In this document: piece by piece, positions 7,696-16,261 of the stretch
Layout of the letters: each line of letters opens with the position of its first letter
Position numbering within the stretch: position 1 is the stretch's first letter
DNA from: SKLM01 sp964421785
GTDB lineage: Bacteria > Chloroflexota > Anaerolineae > B4-G1
Reading direction: 5' to 3'
DNA length: 64,000 bases
NCBI GenBank assembly: GCA_964421785.1
Contig: CAYQZG010000001.1
Coordinates: 62,001 to 126,000 of the forward strand
Position numbers and translations under genes: made by a program
Notes under the pieces: generated by a model
Databases searched by the model: none
Seen by the model: the letters and a program-made list of their open reading frames with translations, nothing else
Told to the model about the DNA's origin: nothing

Positions 7696-9012
7696 ATGGA
7701 TGCGGAGCAATTCGGAAAGCACGCCGCTCTGTTCAGGCCTTTGAAGAGCACGGGGAGGGGGTTCTATGTGGCCTTGACGGTTCTGGTGCTGATTATCCTG
7801 TGGGGCGGCGGTGCATACGTCTATCAGTTTGCACAGGGTCTGGGTGTCACCGGTCTCAGCCTCCCGGTTCCTTGGGGGGTTTACATCATCAACTTCATCT
7901 TCTTCATCGCTGTCGGTTTCGGAGGGACCCTGACCTCGGCCATTCTGCGGATCTTCGATGCAAAATGGCGCACACCCATCACGCGTGCCGCGGAGCTGAT
8001 GACGGTCTGCGGCGTTGTCTTTGGCACAATCAACGTCGTCTTTGCCCTGGCCAAGCCCCAGCGTGTCTTCAATCTCTTTCTCTACCCTCGCTTGCAGTCA
8101 CCTTTGATCTGGGACGTGATCGCCATTGGGAGCTACTTGGTCTTCAGCCTAGTCTATCTCTACCTGCCTATGATCCCCGATATCGCTAGGCTACGAGATG
8201 CCTTCCCCAGAAGGAAGCGGTTGTACCGTTTCATGGCGTTGGGTTGGACCGGTTCTCCTAGACAGAAGCGGTTGCTGGAGCGGCTGATCGATTCGATGGC
8301 CCTGCTGATGATCCCCACGGCGGTGGCGGTCCATTCGGTGCTGGCGTGGATCTTCAGCATGACCATCCGGCCCATGTGGCACAGCACGATCTTCGGCCCC
8401 TATTTCATCATGGGCGCTATCTTCAGCGGCATCGGCGCTCTGATCGTTGCTATGGCCATCCTGCGGCGCGTTCTGCACTTAGAGGACTACCTGGAGCCTC
8501 TTCACTTCAACAAGATGGGCATCTTGTTGCTGGTCATGTCGGTAGCCTGGTTGTACTTCACCAATGCCGAGTATCTGACGGTGTTCTACGGGAACGAACA
8601 CGCGGAGATGATGATCTTCAACGCCAAGCTCTTCGGTGAATTCGCGCCGTACTTCTGGGGGCAGGTTTTTACCTGCTTTGTCATTCCCTTCGCGCTCCTG
8701 ATCTCCCGGCGGACGCGCACGGTGGCGGGCACCGTGATCGCTGGCGCTTCTGTCGTCGTCGGCATGTGGCTGGAGCGGTTTATTATCGTGGTGCCGACTC
8801 TCGCCCGGCCTATGTTGTCCTATCCGACCCCTTCCTATGTCCCTAATTGGGTGGAGTGGTCCGTCACGGCTGCCTGCACGGCCGCGATTGCGCTGGTGTT
8901 CCTCATCTTTGCGAAGCTCTTCCCTATCATATCAGTCTGGGAGGTCGAGGAAGAGGAGGCGCATGAGGCGGTGCTGGGGGGTCAGGCCGAGCCGTCGCCA
9001 GACGCGGTGTGA
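7696..9012 (+). CDS. NrfD/PsrC-family integral membrane subunit
   Basis: The 438-residue protein has about ten hydrophobic helices and matches the NrfD (polysulfide reductase membrane) family in its large ActC/QrcD-like form, for example VPWGVYIINFIFFIAVGFG near residues 60-75. These subunits bind quinone without haem and pass electrons to or from the FeS subunit. The ATG begins on the base after the previous stop, so the two are coupled. The C terminus is a charged cytoplasmic tail rich in Glu. Together with the two upstream genes it would form a quinone-linked molybdoenzyme complex. Confidence 0.92.
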   Translation: MDAEQFGKHAALFRPLKSTGRGFYVALTVLVLIILWGGGAYVYQFAQGLGVTGLSLPVPWGVYIINFIFFIAVGFGGTLTSAILRIFDAKWRTPITRAAELMTVCGVVFGTINVVFALAKPQRVFNLFLYPRLQSPLIWDVIAIGSYLVFSLVYLYLPMIPDIARLRDAFPRRKRLYRFMALGWTGSPRQKRLLERLIDSMALLMIPTAVAVHSVLAWIFSMTIRPMWHSTIFGPYFIMGAIFSGIGALIVAMAILRRVLHLEDYLEPLHFNKMGILLLVMSVAWLYFTNAEYLTVFYGNEHAEMMIFNAKLFGEFAPYFWGQVFTCFVIPFALLISRRTRTVAGTVIAGASVVVGMWLERFIIVVPTLARPMLSYPTPSYVPNWVEWSVTAACTAAIALVFLIFAKLFPIISVWEVEEEEAHEAVLGGQAEPSPDAV

Positions 9013-9013
9013 G

Positions 9014-9670
9014 ATGCGGGGTTTGGCACGGCTGCGCAGCCAGATGTACGCCACGCTGGCCCGAGCCTTCCAGAGGCCAGAGGCGGCATCCGGCGCCGAT
9101 GGAGAAGTCTTCCTGATGCAGAACCTGATCCGTACAGCACGCATCCTCGACGCGCGGGCGCTGGAACCGGTTGCTGAGAGACTAGTTGATGCTCTGGAGA
9201 TCGCCCCCGGCGCGATGGAACGGGCACTGCGAAGCTTGGAGATCGCGTTCAATCGCCTCTTCGTCGGCCCGGGACGCTCCCAGGCTCCGCCCTATGAGTC
9301 GTGCTATCACGATCAATGGGGGTTGGTGATGGGACCGTCGGCGCGACAGGTTCAGCGGTGTTACCACGAAGCTGGGCTGGAAATGGTCCCGGATCACCAC
9401 GATCTGCCGGATCACGTGGCGACGGAGCTTGGTTTCATGGCCTACTTGGCCATGCAGGAGGCCGAGGCAGACGATGAGGAGAAGGAGACCTGGCGGAAAA
9501 GAGAGTATCTATTCCTGCGGGATCACTTGAGTATATGGATCCCCCTTCTTTGCCAGCGGGTGAAGGAAGCGAGTCAACATCCTTTCTACGCCGGTCTGGC
9601 GGAGCTAACCGAGACCTTTGTGCGCCTGGAGATGAAGTGGGCCGAGACGTACCGCGAATCCCAACCTTAG
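9014..9670 (+). CDS. TorD/DmsD-family molybdoenzyme chaperone
   Basis: A 218-residue cytoplasmic all-helical protein of the TorD family, which guards the Tat signal and helps insert cofactor into a partner molybdoenzyme. Diagnostic stretches are PPYESCYHDQWG (the Y-x-S region) and PDHHDLPDHVATELGFM, corresponding to the family's E-x-PDH-x-x-x-ELEFM motif. The ATG at 9014 is one base past the NrfD stop and is preferred over longer in-frame extensions that would overlap NrfD deeply. Its presence supports the idea that the upstream enzyme really is Tat-exported with a pterin cofactor. Confidence 0.88.
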   Translation: MRGLARLRSQMYATLARAFQRPEAASGADGEVFLMQNLIRTARILDARALEPVAERLVDALEIAPGAMERALRSLEIAFNRLFVGPGRSQAPPYESCYHDQWGLVMGPSARQVQRCYHEAGLEMVPDHHDLPDHVATELGFMAYLAMQEAEADDEEKETWRKREYLFLRDHLSIWIPLLCQRVKEASQHPFYAGLAELTETFVRLEMKWAETYRESQP

Positions 9671-9684
9671 GGAGCGATTGGACA

Positions 9685-11403
9685 ATGAAGCCAACACGCA
9701 GCTTGATAACGCTCATACTGGCCTTGGTCCTGATCAGCCTTATGTCTGCAGCTGTCTGGGCCCAGCCTCCGGTCCCCCACGATGTGGAGGAGAAGGGTGT
9801 ATCCTTCGAGGATTGCGTCTCTTGCCACCGCATGGGAGAGGATGGCGCCCCCTTGCTGGCCCCCGACCATGTGCAGCACGACAACGCCGATTGTCGTGTG
9901 TGTCACGCCACCACCGGCATGTCGGAGGCTCCCAGTACCTCGCATCCCGTCACCGGGTGGGAGGACTGCCGCGGCTGCCACGACCGTTGGGAGTATCAAG
10001 AGGTGGTCGAGATACCCAATCTGGGCGAGTCCGACTATGACCACACCATCTACGAGGGCGGCACCTGTCTGAGCTGTCATCCTATAGGAGCCGACTACTA
10101 CGAGGGCATGCCCTCCATTGGTTGCGGAGTCTGCCATCCCGCGAGCGTGGTGGCGGAGACGATTCACAATGGCCCGGAGAACTGGGTGGACTGCGTCGAC
10201 TGCCACCAGGCGGCGGGCAACTACCCCCACGACCCAGAGCTGATTCGCTCCCGGGATGAGGACTGCATCGCCTGCCACCACAAGCGCGAGGGCCATTGGA
10301 CGTCGGATAGGGCCGACGTGGGGTACAGCCTCTCCGATCACGTGGCCCGAGGGGATCCGCACGCGCGAGTGGACTGTTCTGCCTGCCACCTCAAGGTCGC
10401 CACCGTTGAGCGCGACCCGGTCACCAACCGCATTCAAGTCACACTGCCGGAAACCGAAGAGGGTGTCCCGCCGGACAAACCGGAGTTGGCAGATGTCGTC
10501 AAAGAGGTGGATTGCCAGCGCTGTCACGCGTCGGACAGCAACGTGGCTGCAGCGGTGCACGAGCTGCCGCCACGCAGTGTGCTTTGTATTACCTGCCATG
10601 ACGCCTCGCCCGTCGTCAGGGACACCGTCTCCTGGGCTGGGGTCGGCATCTTCGGCCTGGGGATGGTGACGGTCGCCTCCATTTGGCTTCAGGGCTCCGT
10701 TAGGGGGCGTCAGGATCTCTCGATTCCTGAGCGTATCTGGTATATAGTCGTCCGCGTCCTTGATCTCGTCACCACACCGCGTCTCTTCATCCTCGTCTGG
10801 TCGTTCATCGTGGATGGCATCCTGCACCGCATGCTGTTCCGCAAGGACAAGATCCGCTGGTTGACCCACACCTTCATGTTCTGGGGCATCGGGGCCCGCA
10901 TGGCTCTGGGGGCCTTCACCTGGCTCGCAAGCCTGGTGGTGCCCACCGCTCCGCTGACTCAGATCTTGGTGAACAAGAATGCCCCCGCCATCGCGCTCAT
11001 CTACGACAGCCTGGGGGCGCTGGTGATACTGGGAGCTGTGCTGGCGATCGTCCGGCGCTACCTCGTGAAGGATGAGCAGTTGATCACCGGCGGGCAGGAT
11101 ACCGTGGCCATCGCCTTGATCGGCGCGATCTTCCTGATGGGCTTCGTCGTAGAGGGCGCGCGTATCCTGACTGTCGATCTTCGTCCCGGTCTGGCGGTCT
11201 TCTCTTTTCTGGGTTATGCTTTCTCTCGAGCACTGAGCTTGATCCCGGTCAACTGGAGCGTGGTCTATGGCTGGCTGTGGTACGTCCATGCGGGCTTGGT
11301 AGCAGCGCTGGTCGCCTATCTCCCGTTCAGCAAGTTCATTCATGTGCTGATCGGCCCCTTTGTAGCCGCGTTCAATTCAGCTCTGGAAGCGAGGACACCG
11401 TAG
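9685..11403 (+). CDS. Decaheme cytochrome c fused to NarI/DsrM-like membrane cytochrome b
   Basis: The 572-residue product starts with a Sec signal (cleavage expected after AVWA-QP, near residue 27). Ten CxxCH motifs lie between Cys44 and Cys301, so up to ten c-type haems would face outward. One helix (about 316-335) is followed by a C-terminal domain of about five helices with His-bearing segments (ILHRMLF, LTHTFMFWG, WYVHAGLVA, SKFIH) that resembles the NarI/DsrM/HdrE cytochrome b fold. The stop TAG is followed immediately by the ATG of the HdrD-like gene, mirroring DsrM-DsrK and HdrE-HdrD pairing. A natural reading is an electron conduit from the quinone pool or outside haems to the cytoplasmic FeS subunit. 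I chose ATG 9685 because it yields the signal peptide. Confidence 0.85.
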   Translation: MKPTRSLITLILALVLISLMSAAVWAQPPVPHDVEEKGVSFEDCVSCHRMGEDGAPLLAPDHVQHDNADCRVCHATTGMSEAPSTSHPVTGWEDCRGCHDRWEYQEVVEIPNLGESDYDHTIYEGGTCLSCHPIGADYYEGMPSIGCGVCHPASVVAETIHNGPENWVDCVDCHQAAGNYPHDPELIRSRDEDCIACHHKREGHWTSDRADVGYSLSDHVARGDPHARVDCSACHLKVATVERDPVTNRIQVTLPETEEGVPPDKPELADVVKEVDCQRCHASDSNVAAAVHELPPRSVLCITCHDASPVVRDTVSWAGVGIFGLGMVTVASIWLQGSVRGRQDLSIPERIWYIVVRVLDLVTTPRLFILVWSFIVDGILHRMLFRKDKIRWLTHTFMFWGIGARMALGAFTWLASLVVPTAPLTQILVNKNAPAIALIYDSLGALVILGAVLAIVRRYLVKDEQLITGGQDTVAIALIGAIFLMGFVVEGARILTVDLRPGLAVFSFLGYAFSRALSLIPVNWSVVYGWLWYVHAGLVAALVAYLPFSKFIHVLIGPFVAAFNSALEARTP

Positions 11404-12627
11404 ATGTCCAAGAAGATTGCAGCAGCACGGTTTGAATTCCGTCAGTTGTTGGAACTGGATGCGTGCACGCGCTGTGGCGAGTGCGTCAAGTGGTGTCCTA
11501 CATTCACGGAGAAGCAGGAGTTGGACGAGATCACGCCGCTGCGGAAGATCGAGCGGGTTCGATCTTTCCTCAGGGCGCAGACACTGGGGCCGCTGGGCCG
11601 GCTGCTCGGCTACAGACGTGCCACCGATGAGACGCTCCAGATGTTCTCGGCGGGAACCTACGACTGCACGCTCTGTGGTCGCTGTGCTGTCGTCTGTCCA
11701 GTGCACATCGACACCCGTTCGCTTTGGATCGCTATGCGCGAGACGCTGGTGGATCAAGGCGTCTACCCAGAGACCTTCGACCACCTGCGGGAGACGGTCA
11801 CCACGCACTACAACATCTCCGGCGACATCAACGAGGATCGGCTGATCTGGAGCGAGAACCTGCCGGAGGTGCCCGCCGGGGTCGCCGGCAAGGAGCAGGC
11901 GGAGGTGGTCTACTTCGTTGGTTGTGTGGCGTCTTTCTACCCGCGCTCCTACTCGGTACCGCAGAGCATGGTCGAGATCTTCGAGCAAGCAGGGGTCGAC
12001 TACCTGACGCTGGGCGGCGAGGAATGGTGCTGTGGCTTCCCGCTCATCATCGCGGGGATGGGCGGCGCCGCGGTCGACGCGATGCGTCACAATCTGGAAG
12101 CAGTGCGTAGCACGGGCGCGAAGCGACTGGTCGCGGCCTGTCCCTCCTGCTACCATACCTGGAAGCACGACTACCCGCGCATTCTCGGCGAGCCGCTGGG
12201 CTTCGAGGTTGTGCATGCCACTGAGGCGTTGGAGGAGATCGTCGACGCGGGGCGCATTGAGCTCAAACCGTTTAAGCGCCCGGTGACGTACCACGATCCC
12301 TGCGACCTAGGGCGCACCAGCGGTGTCTACGACGCGCCGCGCAACGTCATCCGCGCCATACCGGACATCACCTTCACGGAGATGGAGCACAATCGCGAGT
12401 ATTCCCTCTGTTGCGGCGGTGGTGGCGACGTGGAGATGGCCGACAAGAATTTGACGGCGGCTGTCGCTCAACGGCGTGTGGAAGAGGCCGCGGCCACGGA
12501 GGCCCAGGTGATTCTATCGGCCTGCCAGCAGTGCGAGCGCACCCTCGCCGGGGCTGCCCGGAAAGCGCGCATCCGCGTGCGGGCCATGGACATCGCCGAT
12601 CTGATCGCCAGGCAAATGGTGCGCTAA
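11404..12627 (+). CDS. HdrD/DsrK-like iron-sulfur disulfide reductase subunit
   Basis: A 407-residue cytoplasmic protein with two ferredoxin motifs (Cys21-24-27-31 and Cys88-91-94-98) followed by two CCG domains. The first has GCVAS...WCCGFP (CCG at 209-211)...CPSC, and the second has DPCDLGR...LCCGGGG (from 336)...CQQCERT. In HdrB/HdrD such CCG domains bind the unusual non-cubane [4Fe-4S] cluster that reduces or forms a heterodisulfide; DsrK acts similarly on the DsrC trisulfide. Both CCG motifs appear intact. With the preceding cytochrome it forms an HdrDE/DsrMK-like pair. No DsrC gene is nearby, but a lipoyl protein is, so lipoamide is an attractive candidate substrate (inference). Confidence 0.9.
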   Translation: MSKKIAAARFEFRQLLELDACTRCGECVKWCPTFTEKQELDEITPLRKIERVRSFLRAQTLGPLGRLLGYRRATDETLQMFSAGTYDCTLCGRCAVVCPVHIDTRSLWIAMRETLVDQGVYPETFDHLRETVTTHYNISGDINEDRLIWSENLPEVPAGVAGKEQAEVVYFVGCVASFYPRSYSVPQSMVEIFEQAGVDYLTLGGEEWCCGFPLIIAGMGGAAVDAMRHNLEAVRSTGAKRLVAACPSCYHTWKHDYPRILGEPLGFEVVHATEALEEIVDAGRIELKPFKRPVTYHDPCDLGRTSGVYDAPRNVIRAIPDITFTEMEHNREYSLCCGGGGDVEMADKNLTAAVAQRRVEEAAATEAQVILSACQQCERTLAGAARKARIRVRAMDIADLIARQMVR

Positions 12628-12694
12628 TTCCCATGGTCCCCGGTGGGTTCTACCTGAGCCATCTAGTCATCTACTATCACAGCGGAGTACGACA

Positions 12695-13741
12695 ATGAAA
12701 GTCAACCTTCTTAAGAGTGTCCCATGGCAGGACTCTCAACTTCTTTATCACGCTCAGCCTCGTCTGGGCCGCGAGGGGGTGAACCTGCTGGCTCCCGCGA
12801 CGCCCTACATCTGCATTGGCTATTTTCAGGACGTCGAGCAGGAGGTGGACGTAGAGTACTGTCTTGAGAACGACATCCCCGTTTTTCGGCGTGAGGTCGG
12901 CGGGGGCGCCGTCTACCTCGATGGTGACCAGCTCTTCTTCCAATTGATCCTCCATCGTGACAACCCGCTGATCCCTGAGGGAGGAAAGCTGGCCTTCTAT
13001 CGGAAGTTCCTGCAGGCGCCCATTGAGGCCTACCGCGCGCTGGGCATCCCCGCCCGGTATCGTGAGGTCAACGACATCGTTGCCAACGACCGCAAGGTCT
13101 CCGGCTGTGGTGCTGCGGAGATAGAGGACTATTATGTTCTGGTCGGCAATCTGATCATCGACTTCGACTATGAGATGATGGCTCGATTGTTGAAAGTCCC
13201 CGATGAGAAGTTCCGTGACAAGGTATATAAGACGATTCGTGAGAATCTCTCGACCATCAAGCGCGAGCTTGGTTCCGCCCCGCCGCGGGAGGAGCTATGG
13301 TCCCTGATGGTTGGTAAGTTCGTGGACATGCTGGGGCCGTTAGAAATTGAAACCGAGGTCGATGAGGTCTGGCGGTCCAAGGTCAACGAACTGGCTGAGG
13401 ACTTCCTTTCCGACACCTGGCTTCATCGGAAGAGTCGTTCTCCGAGTGGCGAGCGAGACGTGAAGATACGCTCGGGGGTCGACTTGCGCCACCGCATGTA
13501 CAAGGCCGCCGGTGGTCTCATTCGCGCTGCCTTCGAGGTTCGAGAGGACACCCTGGCGTCGGTCTCGTTTTCCGGGGACTTTTTCTTCTATCCGGAGGAG
13601 AAGCTGGTGGATCTGGAGGAGGCGCTGGTCGGCATGGCTATCGAGGATGTTGAACGTGCAGTGATCCGGTTCTACGACGAACATGGCATCGAGAGTCCTG
13701 GTGTCAAGGCGGAGGATCTCGCCAAGTTGCTTGCGAGGTGA
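12695..13741 (+). CDS. Lipoate-protein ligase A family
   Basis: The 348-residue enzyme belongs to the BPL/LPL fold. It has RREVGGGAVYLDGDQLFFQL (R65-R66, Gly69-71) matching the RRxSGGGAVYHD lipoate/ATP site, and NDIVANDRKVSG with the expected catalytic Lys134; a C-terminal LplA accessory domain follows from about residue 255. It would activate free lipoate and attach it to a carrier protein. It begins 67 bases after the HdrD-like gene, and the GcvH-like carrier opens the same cluster, so the pair are probably enzyme and substrate. The upstream ribosome site (GCGGAG) is weak. Octanoyl-transferase activity of the same fold is possible, but the length and Lys motif favour a ligase. Confidence 0.88.
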   Translation: MKVNLLKSVPWQDSQLLYHAQPRLGREGVNLLAPATPYICIGYFQDVEQEVDVEYCLENDIPVFRREVGGGAVYLDGDQLFFQLILHRDNPLIPEGGKLAFYRKFLQAPIEAYRALGIPARYREVNDIVANDRKVSGCGAAEIEDYYVLVGNLIIDFDYEMMARLLKVPDEKFRDKVYKTIRENLSTIKRELGSAPPREELWSLMVGKFVDMLGPLEIETEVDEVWRSKVNELAEDFLSDTWLHRKSRSPSGERDVKIRSGVDLRHRMYKAAGGLIRAAFEVREDTLASVSFSGDFFFYPEEKLVDLEEALVGMAIEDVERAVIRFYDEHGIESPGVKAEDLAKLLAR

Positions 13742-13888
13742 GATGTGGTTTCCCATCAGCATGCCTCATCCATCGAGGCTGACACCAACGCTAGACTGAG
13801 CGATTGACCATTGGCCTCAAAGATCGTCCTTTCCGGCCGAAGGTCTGGAGCCTCAGGAATCCTTGATGTCTTCCCTGTGTGGACGCAT

Positions 13889-13917
13889 TTGCAGCCATGC
13901 GGTCATGCTGGTATAAT
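13889..13917 (+). promoter_or_regulatory. Promoter of the two-component system
   Basis: TTGCAG (13889-13894) and TATAAT (13912-13917) are 17 bases apart and lie about 36 bases before the GTG start of the kinase gene. The spacer holds an imperfect inverted repeat (CAGCCATG-cggt-CATGCTG, 13892-13910) that could be an operator. Confidence 0.7.
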
Positions 13918-13953
13918 AAACTAGAAGAAGATTAAGGAAAGGTTGGGCTTCAA

Positions 13954-15375
13954 GTGGTTTGGCTGCGAGATGCTTTCGCGTCTCATCAATTGGAATGGGC
14001 ACTTTTGCATGGACAGGTCTTTTTTGTCCTTGGTATTTCCATTCTCTTCCTGACCCGGGGTGGCACTCGGCTGGAACTTGCCCGTGAGCTAGCATCTCTG
14101 GCAGCTTTTGGGTTCTGTGAGGCCGTTGCGGCATGGTCTGGCGCGTGGTTGGGCTATTCAGGGTCATCGGGAACTTGGCTGGGCTGGCTCTGCCTCGTGG
14201 TGCTTGCCCTTGGCTACGCTTTTCTGCTCGCATTCGCGATACAGGTCATTATGCTGCCCAGAAGGCAAGGTCGAGAGCGGTGGGTGATCGCGGGTGGAGT
14301 TTTTCTGTTGTGGGCCGGTGGCTTGCTACTTGTGCGGCTCTTTGGGGTTTCAGGAGCGCGTGTGAGGCTCTTGGGGGAGATCGCCGCTCGCTATGGGTTG
14401 GCTCTGCCGGGAGGGCTGTTAGGCGCATGGGGGCTCCGTCGCGAGACGTACCGCACGATTGAGCCTGACCGTTTGCCGTTGGTCAAGCCCCCCATGCGCG
14501 TCACCGAAGTGGCTCTGGGAGCCTTCGCCCTGTTTGGAGGGGCCATTGGTCCTACTGCTTCCTTCTTTCCTGCCAATCTGGTTAACGAGAGGCTGCTTCT
14601 GGCATATCTAGGCGTTCCGGTTTCATTGCTGCGAGGTCTGGCTGGCATTGGGATCACCTTTGGCGTGGTCCGTGCATTAGGCATAGTTTTGAACGAGATT
14701 GAGATGTGGTTGGAGAGTGTGGAACAGATGCAGGCCCTGGTCGATGAACGAGAGCGTATAGGCCGCGAGTTACATGACGGTATCATTCAGTCCATCTATG
14801 CCTCGGGGCTGATCCTAGAAGGCGCGCGGCAGAGTGTTGTTAGTAACCCTGAAAAGACGCGCGAGCAGCTTACAATAGCTATCGAGAATCTTAACGAGAC
14901 GATTCAGGATATCCGACGCTACATCTTCGATCTTCGCGGTGAGATGCCCCAGGAGGAGCTCGAGACAAGTTTGCGTAAGATACTGAAGGACTTCCGTGTT
15001 AATACCTTGCTTGAGACGGAGTTGATCATCTCCGGGGAGGAGACTAGACACCTAGATGCGGAACGGCGACAGCATGTCTTGCAGATCGCCCGCGAGGCGC
15101 TGACCAACGTGGCTCGACATGCATATGCTGAGAAGGTAGCAATTCGGTTGGACTACAGGCCCGATGCTCTACGTTTGAGCTTCGCTGATGATGGCATTGG
15201 GCTTTCTTCGATTCCAAGCGGCAATGGCAATGGTTTGCGCAACATTCGAGAGCGGACTCGATTGCTGAACGCCAAGCTGGACATTGACACCGCTCCGGGC
15301 GAAGGGCTTAGGTTGGTCCTCACTGTGCCTTATCAACAGTGGATAACGTCCAATCTCCAGGCGTGCACGGAGTAG
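13954..15375 (+). CDS. Membrane sensor histidine kinase (HisKA_3, NarX/DesK type)
   Basis: The 473-residue kinase has an N-terminal half of about seven hydrophobic helices and no evident extracellular ligand domain, then a HisKA_3 dimerisation box (DERERIGRELHDGIIQSIYA, phospho-His in ELHDG) and an HATPase_c domain (HVLQIAREALTNVARHA, ADDGIGL, GNGLRNIRERT). The start is GTG 13954, downstream of AAGGAAAGG. It lies 37 bases upstream of a NarL-type response regulator and forms its partner. The stimulus is probably sensed in or near the membrane. Its closeness to the redox island invites a regulatory link, but the pair has its own promoter and nothing in the sequence proves one. Confidence 0.92.
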   Translation: MVWLRDAFASHQLEWALLHGQVFFVLGISILFLTRGGTRLELARELASLAAFGFCEAVAAWSGAWLGYSGSSGTWLGWLCLVVLALGYAFLLAFAIQVIMLPRRQGRERWVIAGGVFLLWAGGLLLVRLFGVSGARVRLLGEIAARYGLALPGGLLGAWGLRRETYRTIEPDRLPLVKPPMRVTEVALGAFALFGGAIGPTASFFPANLVNERLLLAYLGVPVSLLRGLAGIGITFGVVRALGIVLNEIEMWLESVEQMQALVDERERIGRELHDGIIQSIYASGLILEGARQSVVSNPEKTREQLTIAIENLNETIQDIRRYIFDLRGEMPQEELETSLRKILKDFRVNTLLETELIISGEETRHLDAERRQHVLQIAREALTNVARHAYAEKVAIRLDYRPDALRLSFADDGIGLSSIPSGNGNGLRNIRERTRLLNAKLDIDTAPGEGLRLVLTVPYQQWITSNLQACTE

Positions 15376-15412
15376 AGAGATGGCTAGATCGTGGATTGGG
15401 TGAAGTCGTATT

Positions 15413-16063
15413 ATGTCACTCGAGATACTTATCGCAGATGACCATGAAGTCGTGCGTCTTGGCCTACGCACGCTGGTTGATAATCATCCTGATTTCTCGG
15501 TCGTAGCTGAGGCTGCCACGGTCAAGGATGCTGTGCGCAAGGCACTGCTTCTTCATCCTGACGTCGTTGTGATGGACATTCGGCTGCTGGGAGGTAGCGG
15601 CATTGATGCCTGCGAGCAAATCGTGGAGCGAGTGCCGGATACGAAAGTCATTATGCTCACCTCCTACGCGGAGGACGAGATGCTGTTCGATGCCATTGCT
15701 GCCGGAGCATGTGGCTATGTCCTCAAGCAGATTGGCAATGATGATTTGATACGTGCTTTGGAGACGGTGGCGAGGGGTGAGGCGCTTCTCGATCCAGCAT
15801 TGACTCAGCGCGTGTTTGATCGGGTGCGCGAGGCAGCTCGGAAGGAGCACGGAGAGGCTTTTGCTAATCTGACGGATCAGGAGATGCGTGTCTTGGCTCA
15901 GGTGGCGGAGGGGAAGACAAATCGTGAGATCGCTGGCGAGCTTTACTTGGGTGAAGGGACAGTGCGCAACTACGTGAGCAGCATTCTTAGCAAGCTCGAC
16001 CTTTCGAACCGCACTGAGGCTGCAGCGTATGCTGTCAAACACGACCTGAATGGGTTCCTCTAG
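15413..16063 (+). CDS. NarL/FixJ-family response regulator
   Basis: A 216-residue regulator with a receiver domain (ADDHE acidic pocket, phospho-acceptor Asp55 in VVMDIRL, Lys in YVLKQ) and a C-terminal LuxR-type HTH (LTDQEMRVLAQVAEGKTNRE...YVSSILSKL). It would be phosphorylated by the kinase encoded just upstream and bind DNA as a dimer. Both genes end at a strong bidirectional terminator. Target promoters cannot be deduced; inverted repeats at the kinase promoter and at the lipoyl-protein promoter are candidates to test. Confidence 0.95.
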   Translation: MSLEILIADDHEVVRLGLRTLVDNHPDFSVVAEAATVKDAVRKALLLHPDVVVMDIRLLGGSGIDACEQIVERVPDTKVIMLTSYAEDEMLFDAIAAGACGYVLKQIGNDDLIRALETVARGEALLDPALTQRVFDRVREAARKEHGEAFANLTDQEMRVLAQVAEGKTNREIAGELYLGEGTVRNYVSSILSKLDLSNRTEAAAYAVKHDLNGFL

Positions 16064-16205
16064 ACTTGCCTTCGCAGTCATTTCGCCGAGCACTTGACAA
16101 CCTGACCGGTCTACAAGCAGCCCCACATTTTGTGGGGATACCCCTTGCAGAGTAGTTGGCTATCAAGGTTGAGGGCTGGGAGGCCGTGTCGAGAGGTTGG
16201 AAGAA

Positions 16206-16234
16206 GGGGCCAGGCATCTGCCTGGCCCCTTTTT
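16206..16234 (+). terminator. Strong intrinsic terminator between convergent genes
   Basis: GGGGCCAGGC (16206-16215), ATCT loop, GCCTGGCCCC (16220-16229), then TTTTT. The perfect 10-bp GC stem with a T tract ends the response-regulator transcript; on the other strand it could also stop readthrough from lepB. Confidence 0.93.
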
Positions 16235-16261
16235 GTCGGTTATCAGTCGACTACTCTAACT

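Noticed and set aside
9667..11343. 558-codon minus-strand frame opposite the decaheme cytochrome gene.
   Set aside because: No signal of a family; ten CxxCH motifs and a signal peptide support the plus strand.
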